Counted from the stretch's first letter, positions 18,301 to 27,411 are shown. The stretch is DNA of 64,000 nt from Natronococcus pandeyae (GCF_008122205.1 NZ_PHNJ01000002.1:62001-126000); one strand, 5' to 3'. Notes: generated by a model from the sequence alone, not told the origin. Made by a program: numbers and translations.

Positions 18301-19879
18301 CGACGTCACCGTCGGTTTCGTTTCCGTCGAGCGTGATCGTATCGCTCGTCTCGTCCTCCCAGTCGTTGATCCAGAACACCGAGAAGAACGAGAAACCGTC
18401 GACGTCGGCGGTCGCGACGCCCTCGTCGGCGTCGATCTCGGTCTCGACCGGGGTCCACGGCTCGTCGCTCTGGGGATCCCACGTCACCACCGAGAGGTTG
18501 CCCTCGCGCTCGAGGTCGGCATCGTCGATCGGGATCTCGACGGTCGCCTCGTCGAACTCCTGCTGGCTCTCGATACGGACCATCGGACCCGCGCGATAGG
18601 AATCGTCCTCCGCGGGCGTCTCGTCGCGTACCGAAATATCGCTCTCGTGGAGCCCGTCACCGCCAACCTCGACGGCAACGCCCGAGGAGTCATCCGTGAC
18701 GTCGACCTCCTGATATTCGTCGGGGTCCGGCCGATCCAGGATGACGTCGTCGGGGTCAACGCGAAGCTCCTGAGTCGCCTCGGCCGTCCGCTCGTCGTCG
18801 TGTTCGGCCGTCGCCGTCACGGTGACGGTCACGTTCTCGGGTTCGGGTCCGAGGTCGACGAACGTCGTTCCGCTCGCAGTCGAGGTTGCCGACTCGCCGG
18901 CAATCAGCGAGAAGTCGTCGGCGGTACCGTTCCCGTCGATCGTCACGTCGGCCTCGTCGTAGGCGTAGGGGCGGACGTCGTCGAGGGTCGCCTGAATCGG
19001 GACGACAACGGAGTCGTTGCGCTCGAACGCCCGTTCCTGCGAGAGCGACAGCGTCGGTTCGGTGTCGTTTTCGACCGTGTCGAGCGCTCGCTCGCCGTGT
19101 TTCCAGGCGTTCTCGAGGTGCGTCGTCGCCTTCGCTCGATCGGCCGGGTCGACGTCCTGCGAACCGTGACCTGGTGTGGAATCCGCTCCCGCAGTGTCGT
19201 TGGCTCGCTCGAGCGCGTCGATCGCGTTGCCGAGCGCGCTCTCGGCCGATTGTCGCTGGCCGGGATTCCGGAACTCCTCGTCGTTCGCGGCGACCACGGA
19301 CTTGGCGTCGACGACGGTGAGTCGCGCGCTCCGATCGCTCGCCGCGTACAGGTCGCGACTGATCTCGTCGACGATCGCTTCGTCGTCCTCGTCGACGGCG
19401 TCCGCCAGATCTGCGAGCGATCGCTGCGCGTCGGCGTACCGTTCGAACGACTCGCGCGAATCGACGTACTCGAGGTGTCGATACGCCTGCAGCGAGGCGT
19501 TGACCGCCGCGACGGTCTCGTTCGCGGCCGTCATCGCGGGTTCGTCAGCTTCGTCGGTTTCGTTCTCGCCGGTCTCGAGATCGAGCTCTCCGAGTCGTTC
19601 GGTCGCGTTCACCGCTGTCTCGATCGACGTGTTCGCCTCGAGTTCCGGCACGGTTACGTTCGCGTCGCCGCGGTCGTGGCCGGGCGGTCCGCCGCCGTTC
19701 TGTTCTGGTGGGCCGTCACCGTGGCCAGGTGGTCCATCTCCCTGGATCGTGACGCCGGTCGATCGCTCGTTCACCGTGCCAGCACTCGGCCCGGCTGCGA
19801 GTGCGGGCATGGCGATCATCGAGGTCGCCATGAGCACGGCGAAGAATATTGCAATAAACGTTCTCCTGCTGTCATCCAT
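15353..19879 (-). CDS. Secreted polymorphic-toxin-like protein: vWA, calcium repeats, nuclease-like tip
   Basis: The 1508-residue protein starts with a Sec signal (RRTFIAIFFAVLMATSMIAM, cleavage near AALAAG). Residues about 65-285 are acidic helices with many N-glycosylation sequons. Residues about 290-500 form beta domains. A vWA domain spans about 535-705 with a MIDAS site DVSGS (D542, S544, S546), T607/T609 and D637. Five type-3-like calcium motifs follow: DTNDDGIPD (712), DTSGDGIQD (749), DTTGDGLTD (791), DTSGDGLSD (854), DTTGDGVPD (877). A hydrophobic pretoxin stretch (GWYQGYFFWFVVEMAVPAG) lies near 1118-1136. FRGLRGEAD (about 1369) precedes the tip, where DEFVEVK (E1415, K1417) fits a PD-(D/E)xK nuclease core. 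The gene overlaps the next gene by four bases. The last 600 bases are visibly AT-rich compared with the body, as expected if tips are exchanged. Function as an intercellular toxin is inferred. Confidence 0.8.
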   Translation of the reverse strand: MDDSRRTFIAIFFAVLMATSMIAMPALAAGPSAGTVNERSTGVTIQGDGPPGHGDGPPEQNGGGPPGHDRGDANVTVPELEANTSIETAVNATERLGELDLETGENETDEADEPAMTAANETVAAVNASLQAYRHLEYVDSRESFERYADAQRSLADLADAVDEDDEAIVDEISRDLYAASDRSARLTVVDAKSVVAANDEEFRNPGQRQSAESALGNAIDALERANDTAGADSTPGHGSQDVDPADRAKATTHLENAWKHGERALDTVENDTEPTLSLSQERAFERNDSVVVPIQATLDDVRPYAYDEADVTIDGNGTADDFSLIAGESATSTASGTTFVDLGPEPENVTVTVTATAEHDDERTAEATQELRVDPDDVILDRPDPDEYQEVDVTDDSSGVAVEVGGDGLHESDISVRDETPAEDDSYRAGPMVRIESQQEFDEATVEIPIDDADLEREGNLSVVTWDPQSDEPWTPVETEIDADEGVATADVDGFSFFSVFWINDWEDETSDTITLDGNETDGDVGDGGSLEKADFTFVIDVSGSMRGDRIHYAREAAQRFVGAFEDDERGALVEFSSSASLVEGLTTDHDELNRSIQNLDAGGWTNTGGGLEEGIDELEANGWENRSSVMILLADGETNRGPDPVGVAEDAAEEGIEISSIGLGSSIDEDELRAIAGAADGDYYHVEDADDLPDTFDRVAENQTEVQLQDTNDDGIPDLVAEMDLKMPSGPPGVEGESLDLDPIALDTSGDGIQDNETVDINYRVHEENNETKLTAQVTHAAHHPAKVDTTGDGLTDREQLEDGWEIAYTDSREESLEVLGELEGAEDLDDLGAVDELFETTRVHANPLLNDTSGDGLSDREEVEELGTDPESTDTTGDGVPDADADDPTLFDISSPEVTVTYAHFDDPSASASVSVGWDGVDVDAELDTTGTYEVQFLAEDQAGLGEARIVQDGSVKNTTSLSGTSDGGTLEFETGTLSTFADLFEGTAVTVQVDDRHGPIEEVGTTEAEAIEVGGIFHQVSQELRAAGYTSAEVEEALGFLEGMTTGAGETLGGILAIYDDPHVIVEAAKAVPEAVENFDEIIEALPAAIEDQQQFNNPHDPGDQYYDDFRYGWYQGYFFWFVVEMAVPAGEAGKALKSTDTMQSTVDRISTPQVQRAAQIAKQGGQTATAPVRYSRQQLSRALTGSFSVADDAAHRLLPGRSTGKQVDNAHTTRQLDEGTVTVLADGGTTFREGVYKAADSDAVTSYRQIDRAVKRIDGLDGAANTRAKQLVRNSDGDGIRLIDRLDDGTFETLFRIEDGNGYNNFNQWDDWRSNLAKSSTNADPEDVNRYVENVRKAGENDAISNERGLVNDLTEENSQRSDFRGLRGEADTVTRYSEQVDDVRRIEVEPGDGDYDLRLERSQGDEFVEVKTPKSDTDLDFNYWKRQQSEMNKKYSNSPDVSRDQATLEVPVKRDSTDIELAQNELEMLIETPPAGDFSEVRMQVRDDSGIEIISISADPDT

Positions 19880-19902
19880 ATCACATAAGCTGGAGTAGTA
19901 TG

Positions 19903-19910
19903 TTTTAATT
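19903..19910 (-). promoter_or_regulatory. TATA-like box of the toxin gene
   Basis: Minus-strand AATTAAAA lies 24-31 bases before the ATG at 19879 in a very AT-rich stretch (19890-19950). This is the position of a leaderless haloarchaeal promoter. The whole toxin-immunity series could be read from it. Confidence 0.55.
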
Positions 19911-20120
19911 GTTTTGATGTAAATATAGAATAATAATACATACGGGAATGAATACGATCTCGTTCGGAGTCGGATTCACGACCTCCTGGCCGCTTATTGT
20001 CAACGCATGTTCGTCCCACACGAAGCGGACATCTGGCCACGAAGTCGCCAAAATACGCCGGTAGTAGACTGCAGCGAACGAACGTGAATCGAATAGGTGA
20101 GCCGGATAGAAGTGTCGGGC

Positions 20121-22175
20121 CTAGAACTCCTCGGTCGGCGGTGCGATCCCCTCGTCTTCGCCCTCGAGTTCGAACTCCTCGCGCACCTCCCGGATTCGAT
20201 CGCGGATGTCGGCCGCGAGTTCGAACTCGAGGTTGCTCGCCGCTTCCTCCATCCGATCCTCGAGTTCCGCGATGTAGCGGGCGGCCTCGTCGTCGTCCTC
20301 GAGCGAGCGACCGGAGATCTCGGTGGTGTCGGTCTTGCTCCCCGGCAGGTTCGTCTCGCCGACCTCCTTCTCGATGGTCGTCGGCTCGAGGCCGTGTTCC
20401 TCGTTGTACTCCTGTTGAATTTCGCGGCGTCGCTGGGTCTCCTCGATCGCCGACTCCATCGCGCTCGAAGGGTCGTCGGCGTAGAGGACGACCTCGCCGT
20501 TGACGTTGCGGGCCGCACGCCCCATCGTCTGGACGAGCGTCGTCTCCGAGCGCAGGAACCCTTCCTGGTCGGCGTCGAGAATGCCGACGAGCGAGACCTC
20601 GGGGATGTCCAGTCCCTCCCGGAGGAGGTTGATCCCGACGAGGACGTCGATCTCACCGAGGCGAAGCGAGCGGATGATCTCGTGGCGTTCGAGCGTGTCG
20701 GTCTCGTCGTGCATGTATGCGACGTCGACGCCGGATTCCTCGAGGTACTCGGTCAGGTCCTCGGCCATCCGCTTGGTGAGCGTCGTCACGAGGGTGCGCT
20801 CGTCGCGCTCGATCCGTTCGTCGATGCGATCCATGAGGTCGTCGATCTGGCCGCTGGCGGGCGACACCTCGATCTCGGGGTCGACGAGGTGGGTCGGGCG
20901 AACGATCTGTTCGACGATCTGGTCCGATTCCTCGCGCTCGTAGTCGCTCGGGGTCGCCGACACGTAGAGCGTCTGGTCGGTCTTCTCCTGGAACTCCTCG
21001 AAGGTGAGCGGGCGGTTGTCGTAGGCGGTCGGGAGCCGAAAACCGTTCTCGACCAGTGAGTCCTTCCGGGACTTGTCGCCGGCGTACTGGCCCCGGATCT
21101 GGGGCAGCGTCACGTGGGACTCGTCGACGACGGTCAGGAAGTCCTCGGGGAAGTAGTCCAGCAGCGTGTAGGGAGCCTCTCCCGACTCGCGATCCGAGAG
21201 GTAGACGGAGTAGTTCTCGATCCCCGAGCAGTAGCCCGTCTCCTGCATCATCTCGAGGTCGAACGTGGTTCGCTCGTCGATGCGCTGGGCCGAGAGCATG
21301 TCGCCCTGGCGTTCGAAGTACGAGATGCGCGAATCGAGGTCGTCCCGAATCTCGTCCATCGCGCGCTCGAGTTTCGTCTCGGGGATCGAGTAGTGCTCCG
21401 CCGGGTGGACGAGGACGGCCTGTTGCTCGCCCTGGGTCTCGCCCTCGAGCGGATCGACCTTGACCATGCGATCGATCTCGTCGCCCCAGAGTTCGACCCG
21501 GACGGCGTAGCGGCCGTACATCGGGTAGATCTCGATCGTGTCGCCCCGGACCCGGAACGTGCCCTGCGTGAAGTCGACGTCGTTGCGCTCGTAGTTCAGA
21601 TCCACGAGCTGTGCCAGGAGTTCGTCGCGGCCGGTTTCCTCGCCGACCTCGAGTCGCATCGACATGTCGATGTAGTTGCGCGGGTCACCGAGGCCGTAAA
21701 TGGCTGAGACGCTCGCGACGACGATGACGTCTTCGCGCGTGAGAAGAGAGCGCGTCGCGGAGTGGCGCAGGCGGTCGATCTCGTCGTTGATCGAGGCGTC
21801 TTTGTCGATGTAGGTGTCGGTCTGCTCGACGTAGGCTTCGGGCTGGTAGTAGTCGTAGTAGGAGACGAAGTACTCGACGGCGTTCTCGGGGAAGAGGTTC
21901 CGAAACTCCTCGTAAAGCTGGGCGGCGAGGGTCTTGTTGTGGGCGATGACGAGGGTCGGCTTCTGGACCTCCTCGATGGTCCACGAGACGGTGTTCGTCT
22001 TCCCCGATCCCGTCACGCCGAGCAGGGTTTGCTTGTCCATTCCCGACTGGAACCCGTCAGCGAGTTGCTCGATCGCCTCGGGCTGGTCGCCCGCGGGGTC
22101 GAACGGCGCGTCGACCTCGAACGGATGGTCGGCCTCGGGACGATCCGGCTGGAGGGGACCTCGAGAGTCACTCAT
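20121..22175 (-). CDS. uvrB: UvrABC system protein B
   Basis: UvrB is the damage-verifying helicase-like subunit of nucleotide excision repair. The 684-residue protein has Walker [11 protein letters not shown], the family block [21 protein letters not shown] with the beta-hairpin that grips damaged DNA, the DESH box ([20 protein letters not shown]), helicase motifs ending with [19 protein letters not shown] and MGRAARN, and a C-terminal UVR motif ([20 protein letters not shown]) that binds UvrC. I chose the ATG at 22175 ([19 protein letters not shown]); the upstream in-frame extension is basic and without homology. It is transcribed alone. Confidence 0.97.
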   Translation of the reverse strand: MSDSRGPLQPDRPEADHPFEVDAPFDPAGDQPEAIEQLADGFQSGMDKQTLLGVTGSGKTNTVSWTIEEVQKPTLVIAHNKTLAAQLYEEFRNLFPENAVEYFVSYYDYYQPEAYVEQTDTYIDKDASINDEIDRLRHSATRSLLTREDVIVVASVSAIYGLGDPRNYIDMSMRLEVGEETGRDELLAQLVDLNYERNDVDFTQGTFRVRGDTIEIYPMYGRYAVRVELWGDEIDRMVKVDPLEGETQGEQQAVLVHPAEHYSIPETKLERAMDEIRDDLDSRISYFERQGDMLSAQRIDERTTFDLEMMQETGYCSGIENYSVYLSDRESGEAPYTLLDYFPEDFLTVVDESHVTLPQIRGQYAGDKSRKDSLVENGFRLPTAYDNRPLTFEEFQEKTDQTLYVSATPSDYEREESDQIVEQIVRPTHLVDPEIEVSPASGQIDDLMDRIDERIERDERTLVTTLTKRMAEDLTEYLEESGVDVAYMHDETDTLERHEIIRSLRLGEIDVLVGINLLREGLDIPEVSLVGILDADQEGFLRSETTLVQTMGRAARNVNGEVVLYADDPSSAMESAIEETQRRREIQQEYNEEHGLEPTTIEKEVGETNLPGSKTDTTEISGRSLEDDDEAARYIAELEDRMEEAASNLEFELAADIRDRIREVREEFELEGEDEGIAPPTEEF

Positions 22176-22324
22176 CATCGAGATCAGGGACTCGAGACAC
22201 TTTACGCGCTCGCATGCGGCGCGCGCCCGGTCACGATATAACGATCCGGTGCAACGGACGGGTCGGGGTTCGGTCGTGACAGCCAAACAGAAAGATTATG
22301 CACGGAACGTATACACTGCGTGAT

Positions 22325-23554
22325 ATGCCCTCCAGACGCACCGTCCTCGCTACGGGGACGGCAACCGGACTCGCCGCCATCGCCGGCTGTCTCTCGAGCG
22401 GCCACTCGTTCGACACGTTCGAGACCGGCCCAGACACCTGGCGGCTCTCGCGGTACGACCTGCAGAACACGGGCCACAACGCCGAGGCGACCGTCCCCGA
22501 GGACCCCGAGGAACGCTGGCGATTCGAACCCGAGTCGCCGGTTCGCAGCGTCGATGGCCTCGCCGTCGGCGAGGACGTCGTGGTCGCAGGCAGCGAGCGA
22601 GACGCGAGTACCAATCTCGTCGCGCTCGAGCGCAACACCGGCGACGTTCGGTGGAAAGCCGACGACAGGGACGCGGACGTCGCTGCAGTGGCGCTCGGCG
22701 ACGAAACGGTGTACACGACGTCGGACGGGCAGTACATTGCCGCTTACGACCTCGAGACCGGCGAACGACGCTGGGCGAACGACGAGGAACGGCATGCCAG
22801 AACGTTCGGAGCGCCGCTTCTGTTCGACGGGGATACCCTCTACCGAGGGGACGGTAACGGACTCACCGCCTACGATGCCGAGTCGGGCGACGAGCGCTGG
22901 CGCGTCTCCGACCAGGGCGCGGTCGCGATCGACGGCGATCGGTTGTTTCAGGGCGGGACAACCGTCACCGCGTCCGAGTCGCCGAACGCACCGGTTCGTC
23001 TCGGGACCGATAGCGAACTGGAAACGCTGTGGAAATCGTCCGGTAGCGGTAACGGGGAGCCGCCGGTCGTCTGGAACGACCGCGTTCTTTCGGGTGTCGA
23101 ACCCCTGCCGTTCGACGAGGGCGAACGACTGCAGGCGTACGACGCCGACAGCGGGGGTCTCGAGTGGACCCACGAGTATTCCGACACGCACGTCACGTCT
23201 CCGGTGATCGTCGACGACCGGGCGATCTTCCACGTCGGTCGCGGCGACTGGGACGACGTTCCCGACGGGCCGAACAGGCTGCTCGCGGTCGACGCCGAGG
23301 GAGCGATCGAGTGGGAGGCCGAGACTGAGTGGGGGGTGACGGCAGTTCTGGCCGCCGCCGGAGACACCCTGTTCGTCGGCGGCGAACCCGAGGCTCCCGG
23401 TCTCGCCGCAATCGATCCTGCAACTAGCGACGTCCGCTGGGAGCGCGAGCCCCGCGGCGATAGCGTCCGCCTGGCCGAGGTAACGTCGCTGGCCGCGGTC
23501 GACGGGCTGCTGGTCGCGGGAACCGAGCACGGGCACGTCGTGGCCTACGGCTGA
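22325..23554 (+). CDS. Tat lipoprotein with PQQ-type beta-propeller
   Basis: This 409-residue protein has a Tat signal with lipobox (SRRTVLATGTATGLAAIAGC, Cys 22), so it should be lipid-anchored outside the membrane. Blades repeat the pattern of PQQ/BamB-like propellers: TNLVALERNTGDVRWKAD, GQYIAAYDLETGERRW, NGLTAYDAESGDERW, EAPGLAAIDPATSDVRWE and the closing GLLVAGTEHGHVVAYG. It is related in fold to the propeller protein at 5522 but lacks the acidic stalk and PGF end. I chose the ATG at 22325, which puts the twin arginines at positions 4-5. It is divergent from uvrB, with 149 bases between starts. Activity is unknown. Confidence 0.88.
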   Translation: MPSRRTVLATGTATGLAAIAGCLSSGHSFDTFETGPDTWRLSRYDLQNTGHNAEATVPEDPEERWRFEPESPVRSVDGLAVGEDVVVAGSERDASTNLVALERNTGDVRWKADDRDADVAAVALGDETVYTTSDGQYIAAYDLETGERRWANDEERHARTFGAPLLFDGDTLYRGDGNGLTAYDAESGDERWRVSDQGAVAIDGDRLFQGGTTVTASESPNAPVRLGTDSELETLWKSSGSGNGEPPVVWNDRVLSGVEPLPFDEGERLQAYDADSGGLEWTHEYSDTHVTSPVIVDDRAIFHVGRGDWDDVPDGPNRLLAVDAEGAIEWEAETEWGVTAVLAAAGDTLFVGGEPEAPGLAAIDPATSDVRWEREPRGDSVRLAEVTSLAAVDGLLVAGTEHGHVVAYG

Positions 23555-23653
23555 AGGAGCATCGAAAACGGTGCGAACGTCGAGTCAGTCGAAACGGTTC
23601 GAGAAGGGACCGGACGCCGAACCAGTACGTCGGTTACGGTTCGTTGCTCGACC

Positions 23654-24616
23654 CTAACACTGGTGGTCAGCTTCCGGCTTTTCTTTCCCGTCAGCTGCCG
23701 GTTTCTCCTTTTCGTCGGCAACCGGTTTCTCGTCGTCGGCGGGCGGCTCGTCCTTCTCGTCCTTCTCGTCGACTGGTTTCTCGTCCTTCTCGTCGACTGG
23801 TTTCTCGTCCTTCTCGTCGACCGGTTCGTCTTCCTCGTCGGCCATCGGCCCGTCGACCGTCAGCTCCACGGTGAACTCGCGCTCGGCGAACTCCTCGGGC
23901 GGCTCGAGATAGCCGATCGCGTACCCCGTGTAGGGAGTACCCGCCTCGAGCGTGACGTCGAACGTCGCCACCTCGGTCTCGGGATCGCCCGCAGGTCGAA
24001 TCGAGAGGGTGTACGTGCCGGCGGGGACGGCGAGGTAGTCGGAGACGTCTTCGAAGGAGACGTCTTCGACCAGCGGGTCGTCGTTGGCGTAGATATCGAC
24101 CGCCGGTGCATCTGGCGAGAAGTGCGCGACGCGGACGAACGCGGAGTCGGGCTCAGCCTCGGGCAGCGGGTCGGCGTCGACGAGGATCTCCGGCCGGAAC
24201 GTCTCGGCCTCGAGTTCGCCGATCGCCGCGATCGTGTAGAACGCCTCCCCAACCTCGACCTCGTCCTCGAAGACGACGGCTTCGGGATCGCCGGCGGCCG
24301 TGATCGTGACCGTGTAAGTGCCGGGCTCGAGTTCGAGATACGGCGAGACAGCACTGTACGGGACGTCCGAGAGTACCTGCTCGCCGTCGACGAGAATATC
24401 GACGTTCGGGGCGTCGGGCGAGAAGTGCGCGACGCGAACTGCCGACGTCACGTCGGCCGGTTCGTCGTGGGGTTTCTCGTCGTCCGGTTGTTTCTCGTCG
24501 TCCATCGGCCGTTCGTCGTCCGCGTGTTCGCCTTTCGCGAACACGGTACCGCTGGCAACACTCAATCCTCCCGCCACACCCATCGTTTTCAGGGCCGTCC
24601 GTCGTGATACTGGCAT
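23654..24616 (-). CDS. Tat-exported DUF4397 protein with charged repeat tail
   Basis: This 320-residue protein begins with a Tat signal (SRRTALKTMGVAGGLSVASG). Two DUF4397 domains follow, both opening with VRVAHFSPDAP: VDILVDGEQVLSDVPYSAVS at about 65 and VDIYANDDPLVEDVSFEDVS at about 170. Each ends in the strand pair PGTYTVTITAAGDPE or PAGTYTLSIRPAGDPE. DUF4397 domains are common on archaeal and bacterial surface proteins, with unknown ligands. The C-terminal 60 residues are Lys/Glu/Asp/Pro repeats (EKPVDEKD) ending in a lone Cys. I used the ATG at 24616 because it gives the Tat signal at the N-terminus. Confidence 0.88.
   Translation of the reverse strand: MPVSRRTALKTMGVAGGLSVASGTVFAKGEHADDERPMDDEKQPDDEKPHDEPADVTSAVRVAHFSPDAPNVDILVDGEQVLSDVPYSAVSPYLELEPGTYTVTITAAGDPEAVVFEDEVEVGEAFYTIAAIGELEAETFRPEILVDADPLPEAEPDSAFVRVAHFSPDAPAVDIYANDDPLVEDVSFEDVSDYLAVPAGTYTLSIRPAGDPETEVATFDVTLEAGTPYTGYAIGYLEPPEEFAEREFTVELTVDGPMADEEDEPVDEKDEKPVDEKDEKPVDEKDEKDEPPADDEKPVADEKEKPAADGKEKPEADHQC
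23761..23829. repeat. 24-base tandem repeat within the DUF4397 gene
   Basis: The unit CCTTCTCGTCGACTGGTTTC-TCGT occurs at 23761-23784 and 23785-23808, and a diverged partial copy follows. It encodes the in-frame charged repeat EKPVDEKD, so copy-number change would only lengthen or shorten the tail. Confidence 0.85.
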
Positions 24617-24866
24617 AATGCAATCGAGAGGGGGAACTTCGAGCGGAAAAATCCAGTAGTCAGTAACGTTGATTCTCTTGGCGTTTCCGACGGCAGCGTC
24701 GGGTGTACGCACTCCTTACGGCGAGAAATCGTCACGTACACCAGATGATAGCCTGGTCCTCGATCGCGTGAGGGGAGGGAGTTCGCCGACGGTTCGACCC
24801 GGCACGTCGGGCTCGCGCTCAACTGCCACGCTAACTGTTATGGGTCGAGTCGTGGTTGTCTCGACT

Positions 24867-25136
24867 ATGGCTCAGGAACTCAAGCAGGTTCGCGACGAAC
24901 TCGAAAAGGCAGCAAAAACGGCAGACGACGACGACATCCGCGACGACCTCCGCGAGCAAGTCGACGCGTTCGAGGACTACACCATCGGCGATCACGAGCC
25001 CGACCACGCGGTCCTCGACGGGCATCTCAACCAGCTCCGACAGCTCAGTCAGGACGCGAGCGACGACACGAAAGATCGGATCGAAGACGCGCTCGAGACA
25101 GCCGAGGACTACCGCGAAGGCATCGATCAGGCCTAA
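24867..25136 (+). CDS. Small acidic helical protein, unknown function
   Basis: This 89-residue protein, MAQELKQVRDELEKAAKTAD onwards, is almost fully helical with heptad-like spacing of Leu/Ala and many charged residues (LREQVDAFEDYT, LNQLRQLSQDASDD, RIEDALETAEDYREG). It probably forms a helical bundle or coiled coil. I chose the ATG at 24867; an in-frame ATG at 24840 would add MGRVVVVST without a good fit. Its stop is one base from the stop of the convergent DUF2267 gene. No named family is recognised. Confidence 0.75.
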   Translation: MAQELKQVRDELEKAAKTADDDDIRDDLREQVDAFEDYTIGDHEPDHAVLDGHLNQLRQLSQDASDDTKDRIEDALETAEDYREGIDQA

Positions 25137-25137
25137 A

Positions 25138-25554
25138 CTATCGTTCTCGCGGTGTTCGGTCGGTGACGTCGACCTCGGTGTTCGTCTCCGAGAGCAGTTC
25201 CTCGAACCCGTAGTGTTCGAACTGGTCGACGACGGCGGCGCGTTCGCTCTCGTCGACGGCCTCGAGCAGCGTTCCGAGCACTGCGGTCGTCGCACGCTCG
25301 CCGGTGAGGTCGACCGTCTCCATGCGCTGGTCGACCCTCGAGATGAACTCTTCTTCGGAGAACCGTTGCCCGGATTCGCCCTCGGTGAAGTGATCGCTGA
25401 ACTCCCCGGGCAGCTGGGACGCCAGGTCGTGGGCCTGATCCTCGCTCAGTCGTTCCCCGAGCGTCGTCAGGACGGCTCGCGTCGCGTCCGTCGCGGCGTC
25501 GCTGTCGCTGTCGGTGCGGTCGCTCACGGTCTCGACGAACGTCTCGTGCTCCAT
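25138..25554 (-). CDS. DUF2267 protein (paralogue 1)
   Basis: This 138-residue helical protein starts MEHETFVETVSDRTDSDSDA and carries the DUF2267 pattern: a helix with ATRAVLTTLGERLSEDQAHDLASQLP, the turn GESGQRFSEEEFISRVDQRM and a final repeat-like helical unit (TTAVLGTLLEAVDESERAAVVDQF). The family, found across bacteria and haloarchaea, has no settled function; it often appears near stress genes. It lies 85 bases downstream of the second DUF2267 gene in the same direction, so a shared transcript is likely. The start at 25554 matches that of the paralogue. Confidence 0.85.
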   Translation of the reverse strand: MEHETFVETVSDRTDSDSDAATDATRAVLTTLGERLSEDQAHDLASQLPGEFSDHFTEGESGQRFSEEEFISRVDQRMETVDLTGERATTAVLGTLLEAVDESERAAVVDQFEHYGFEELLSETNTEVDVTDRTPRER

Positions 25555-25639
25555 ACCTCGAGTCACGGTGACGTCGCCCCTCACGCTTCGGGCGGCAGTT
25601 GCTGGGGACGGGGCAGACGAAACCCGAACCAAGTCGCGA

Positions 25640-26020
25640 TCAGCTGTCCGGAACGATCTCGTCGTACCCGAACTCCTCGAGGCGCTCCCGAAGGTCGTCC
25701 GCTTCCTCGTCGTCGACGTGCTCGAACAGCGTCTCGACGACGGCCCGCGAGAGCCGTTCGGGATCGCCGATTTCGGCGCGGTCGGTTCGCTCTTCGACCC
25801 GCGAGCGGAACTCCTCGTAGGAGAGCCGTCGTCCGGAGGCCCCGTCGGTGAGGTGATCGTTGATCTCCTCCGGCAGGTCGTCCGCGAGCTGGTGGGACTG
25901 GTGTTCCTCGAGTCGCTCGCCCAGGGCGGAGCAGACCGCCTGCGTCGCGTTCCGGGCGTCGGTCTCGTCGGCGAGATTCGCTCGCTGCTCGACGGCCTGG
26001 TAGAAGTCGTGACGTTCCAT
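25640..26020 (-). CDS. DUF2267 protein (paralogue 2)
   Basis: This 126-residue protein (MERHDFYQAVEQRANLADET) aligns along its length with the neighbour at 25138: AVCSALGERLEEHQSHQLADDLPEEINDHL, GASGRRLSYEEFRSRVEERT and AVVETLFEHVDDEEADDLRERLEEFG. The two are a tandem duplication that has diverged. The ATG at 26020 is the only start that gives the family N-terminus. It lies 110 bases after the end of the saccharopine-dehydrogenase-like gene on the same strand. Confidence 0.85.
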   Translation of the reverse strand: MERHDFYQAVEQRANLADETDARNATQAVCSALGERLEEHQSHQLADDLPEEINDHLTDGASGRRLSYEEFRSRVEERTDRAEIGDPERLSRAVVETLFEHVDDEEADDLRERLEEFGYDEIVPDS

Positions 26021-26130
26021 ACGGGACCGTTGAAGGGGTTTCACTGTGGGGATTGGGCCAGCGACTGCCGGTTCCGTGGACGATCCCTGCCTCGCCCGCG
26101 AACTCGGACGCGTCCTCGAGACGCGACCGC

Positions 26131-27228
26131 TTACCGCAGGAGCGGATTGATCGGCGACGTTTCGTCCGGCGTCGACTCGTCGAAAAAGCCCTCGACGCCC
26201 TCGAGTTCGAGGACGAAATCGGCGCCGAACGCGCCGGCCGGCGTCTGGAACGCGCTGTCGGCCTCGCCGTCGAGGACCCGCTCGGCCGTCTCCACGGCGG
26301 CGTTGACGGTCACGACGTACGCGTCGGGCGTCCGCAGGCGGGAGACGACGCGCTCGTCGTCGTCGCCGGTTCGGGCCTCGCCCCAGATGTAGGCCGAACC
26401 GCGCTCGCGCGACCACTCCGCGGGACCCTCGCGGACGAGACCCGCGAGTTGCTTCAGCGTCCACTGGACCGGTGTCAGTCCGAGTACGGGAGCGAGATAC
26501 CGGTGGAGTTTGAGCGCAGTCCTGGCGGGTTCGGGCATCAGCGCGTACACCTCGACGTTCGGGATGCCGGTCGTGTAGTGGGCGGTCGACACGTCTCCCA
26601 TCGGCATCGTGACGGCCGGGCGGGTGCCGCGGCCGAAGTCGATCTCCCGTGTCCGCCACGCGGTCGGGACGCGCTCGAGTCGGCCGTCGCGACGGATCGC
26701 CCCGCCGGTGTCGGCCCCCTCGATCACCGTTCGCACCGTTCCGATCGAGGGCGGTCGGAACGAGTCGACGCCGAGCGCGAGGTCGGTCGCCTCCGGAAGG
26801 CGGTCTGCGAGGTGGGCGGCGAGACAGTCCAGCGGAACCGTCGAGAAGCCGGCGGCCGGGAGCAGCGTCACGTCTGCATCTTTCGCCTCCTCGTCTCGGT
26901 CATAGATCGACTCGATGACCGGGATCTCCCCGGTGATGTCGACGTAGTCCGTTCCGCTCTCGAGGCAGCCTTCGACTAACGGCTCGGCGGTGTTCGAGAA
27001 CGGACCCGCGCAGTTCAGGACGCAGTCGACGTCCTCGAGCGCGTCCGCGACGGTTTCCGAATCCTCGAGGTCGAATCGGCGGCCCGGACAGCCGAGTTCG
27101 TCCACCTGCTCGGCGAGTTGGTCGCCATCGCGACCGGCGAGGAGCAGGTCCACGTCACGGTCGATCGCCTCGCGAGCGATCAGGTCGCCGACGAAGCCGT
27201 ACGAGCCGTAGCACAGGAGCGTGGGCAT
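26131..27228 (-). CDS. Saccharopine-dehydrogenase-like NAD(P)-binding protein
   Basis: This 365-residue protein starts with a Rossmann fold, MPTLLCYGSYGFVGDLIARE (GxxGxxG near residues 8-14), then LLLAGRDGDQLAEQVDELG and VDCVLNCAGPFSNTAEPLVEGCLESGTDYVDITGE. This is the signature block of the trans-acting enoyl reductase/saccharopine dehydrogenase-like group (YNL/Rv-type), not of true lysine-pathway enzymes. A hydrophobic centre (LPEPARTALKLHRYLAPVLG) suggests membrane or lipid contact. In mycobacteria such proteins reduce lipid-bound intermediates; a lipid role here is inference. The start at 27228 removes an unlikely proline-rich extension. Confidence 0.85.
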   Translation of the reverse strand: MPTLLCYGSYGFVGDLIAREAIDRDVDLLLAGRDGDQLAEQVDELGCPGRRFDLEDSETVADALEDVDCVLNCAGPFSNTAEPLVEGCLESGTDYVDITGEIPVIESIYDRDEEAKDADVTLLPAAGFSTVPLDCLAAHLADRLPEATDLALGVDSFRPPSIGTVRTVIEGADTGGAIRRDGRLERVPTAWRTREIDFGRGTRPAVTMPMGDVSTAHYTTGIPNVEVYALMPEPARTALKLHRYLAPVLGLTPVQWTLKQLAGLVREGPAEWSRERGSAYIWGEARTGDDDERVVSRLRTPDAYVVTVNAAVETAERVLDGEADSAFQTPAGAFGADFVLELEGVEGFFDESTPDETSPINPLLR

Positions 27229-27411
27229 ACTCGTCAGTTCGGCGCGTTGACGGTTAAGCCATGGCCCAGCACTGCACACCGGAACGGGAGCAATCGGTGG
27301 GAACAAGCGGCCTTCGTATCGAAGATTTATCCAACAGCTGTTTCAGGCGAACGTGCGTCCGAAAGACGGCGTTTCGACGAGGGGCCGCGAAAAAGTACGC
27401 TGGGTCCCGGC

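Noticed and set aside
18083-19888. 601-codon open frame on the plus strand opposite the toxin gene
   Set aside because: It is antisense to a protein with signal peptide and complete vWA motifs; the frame is Arg/Val-rich without known motifs.
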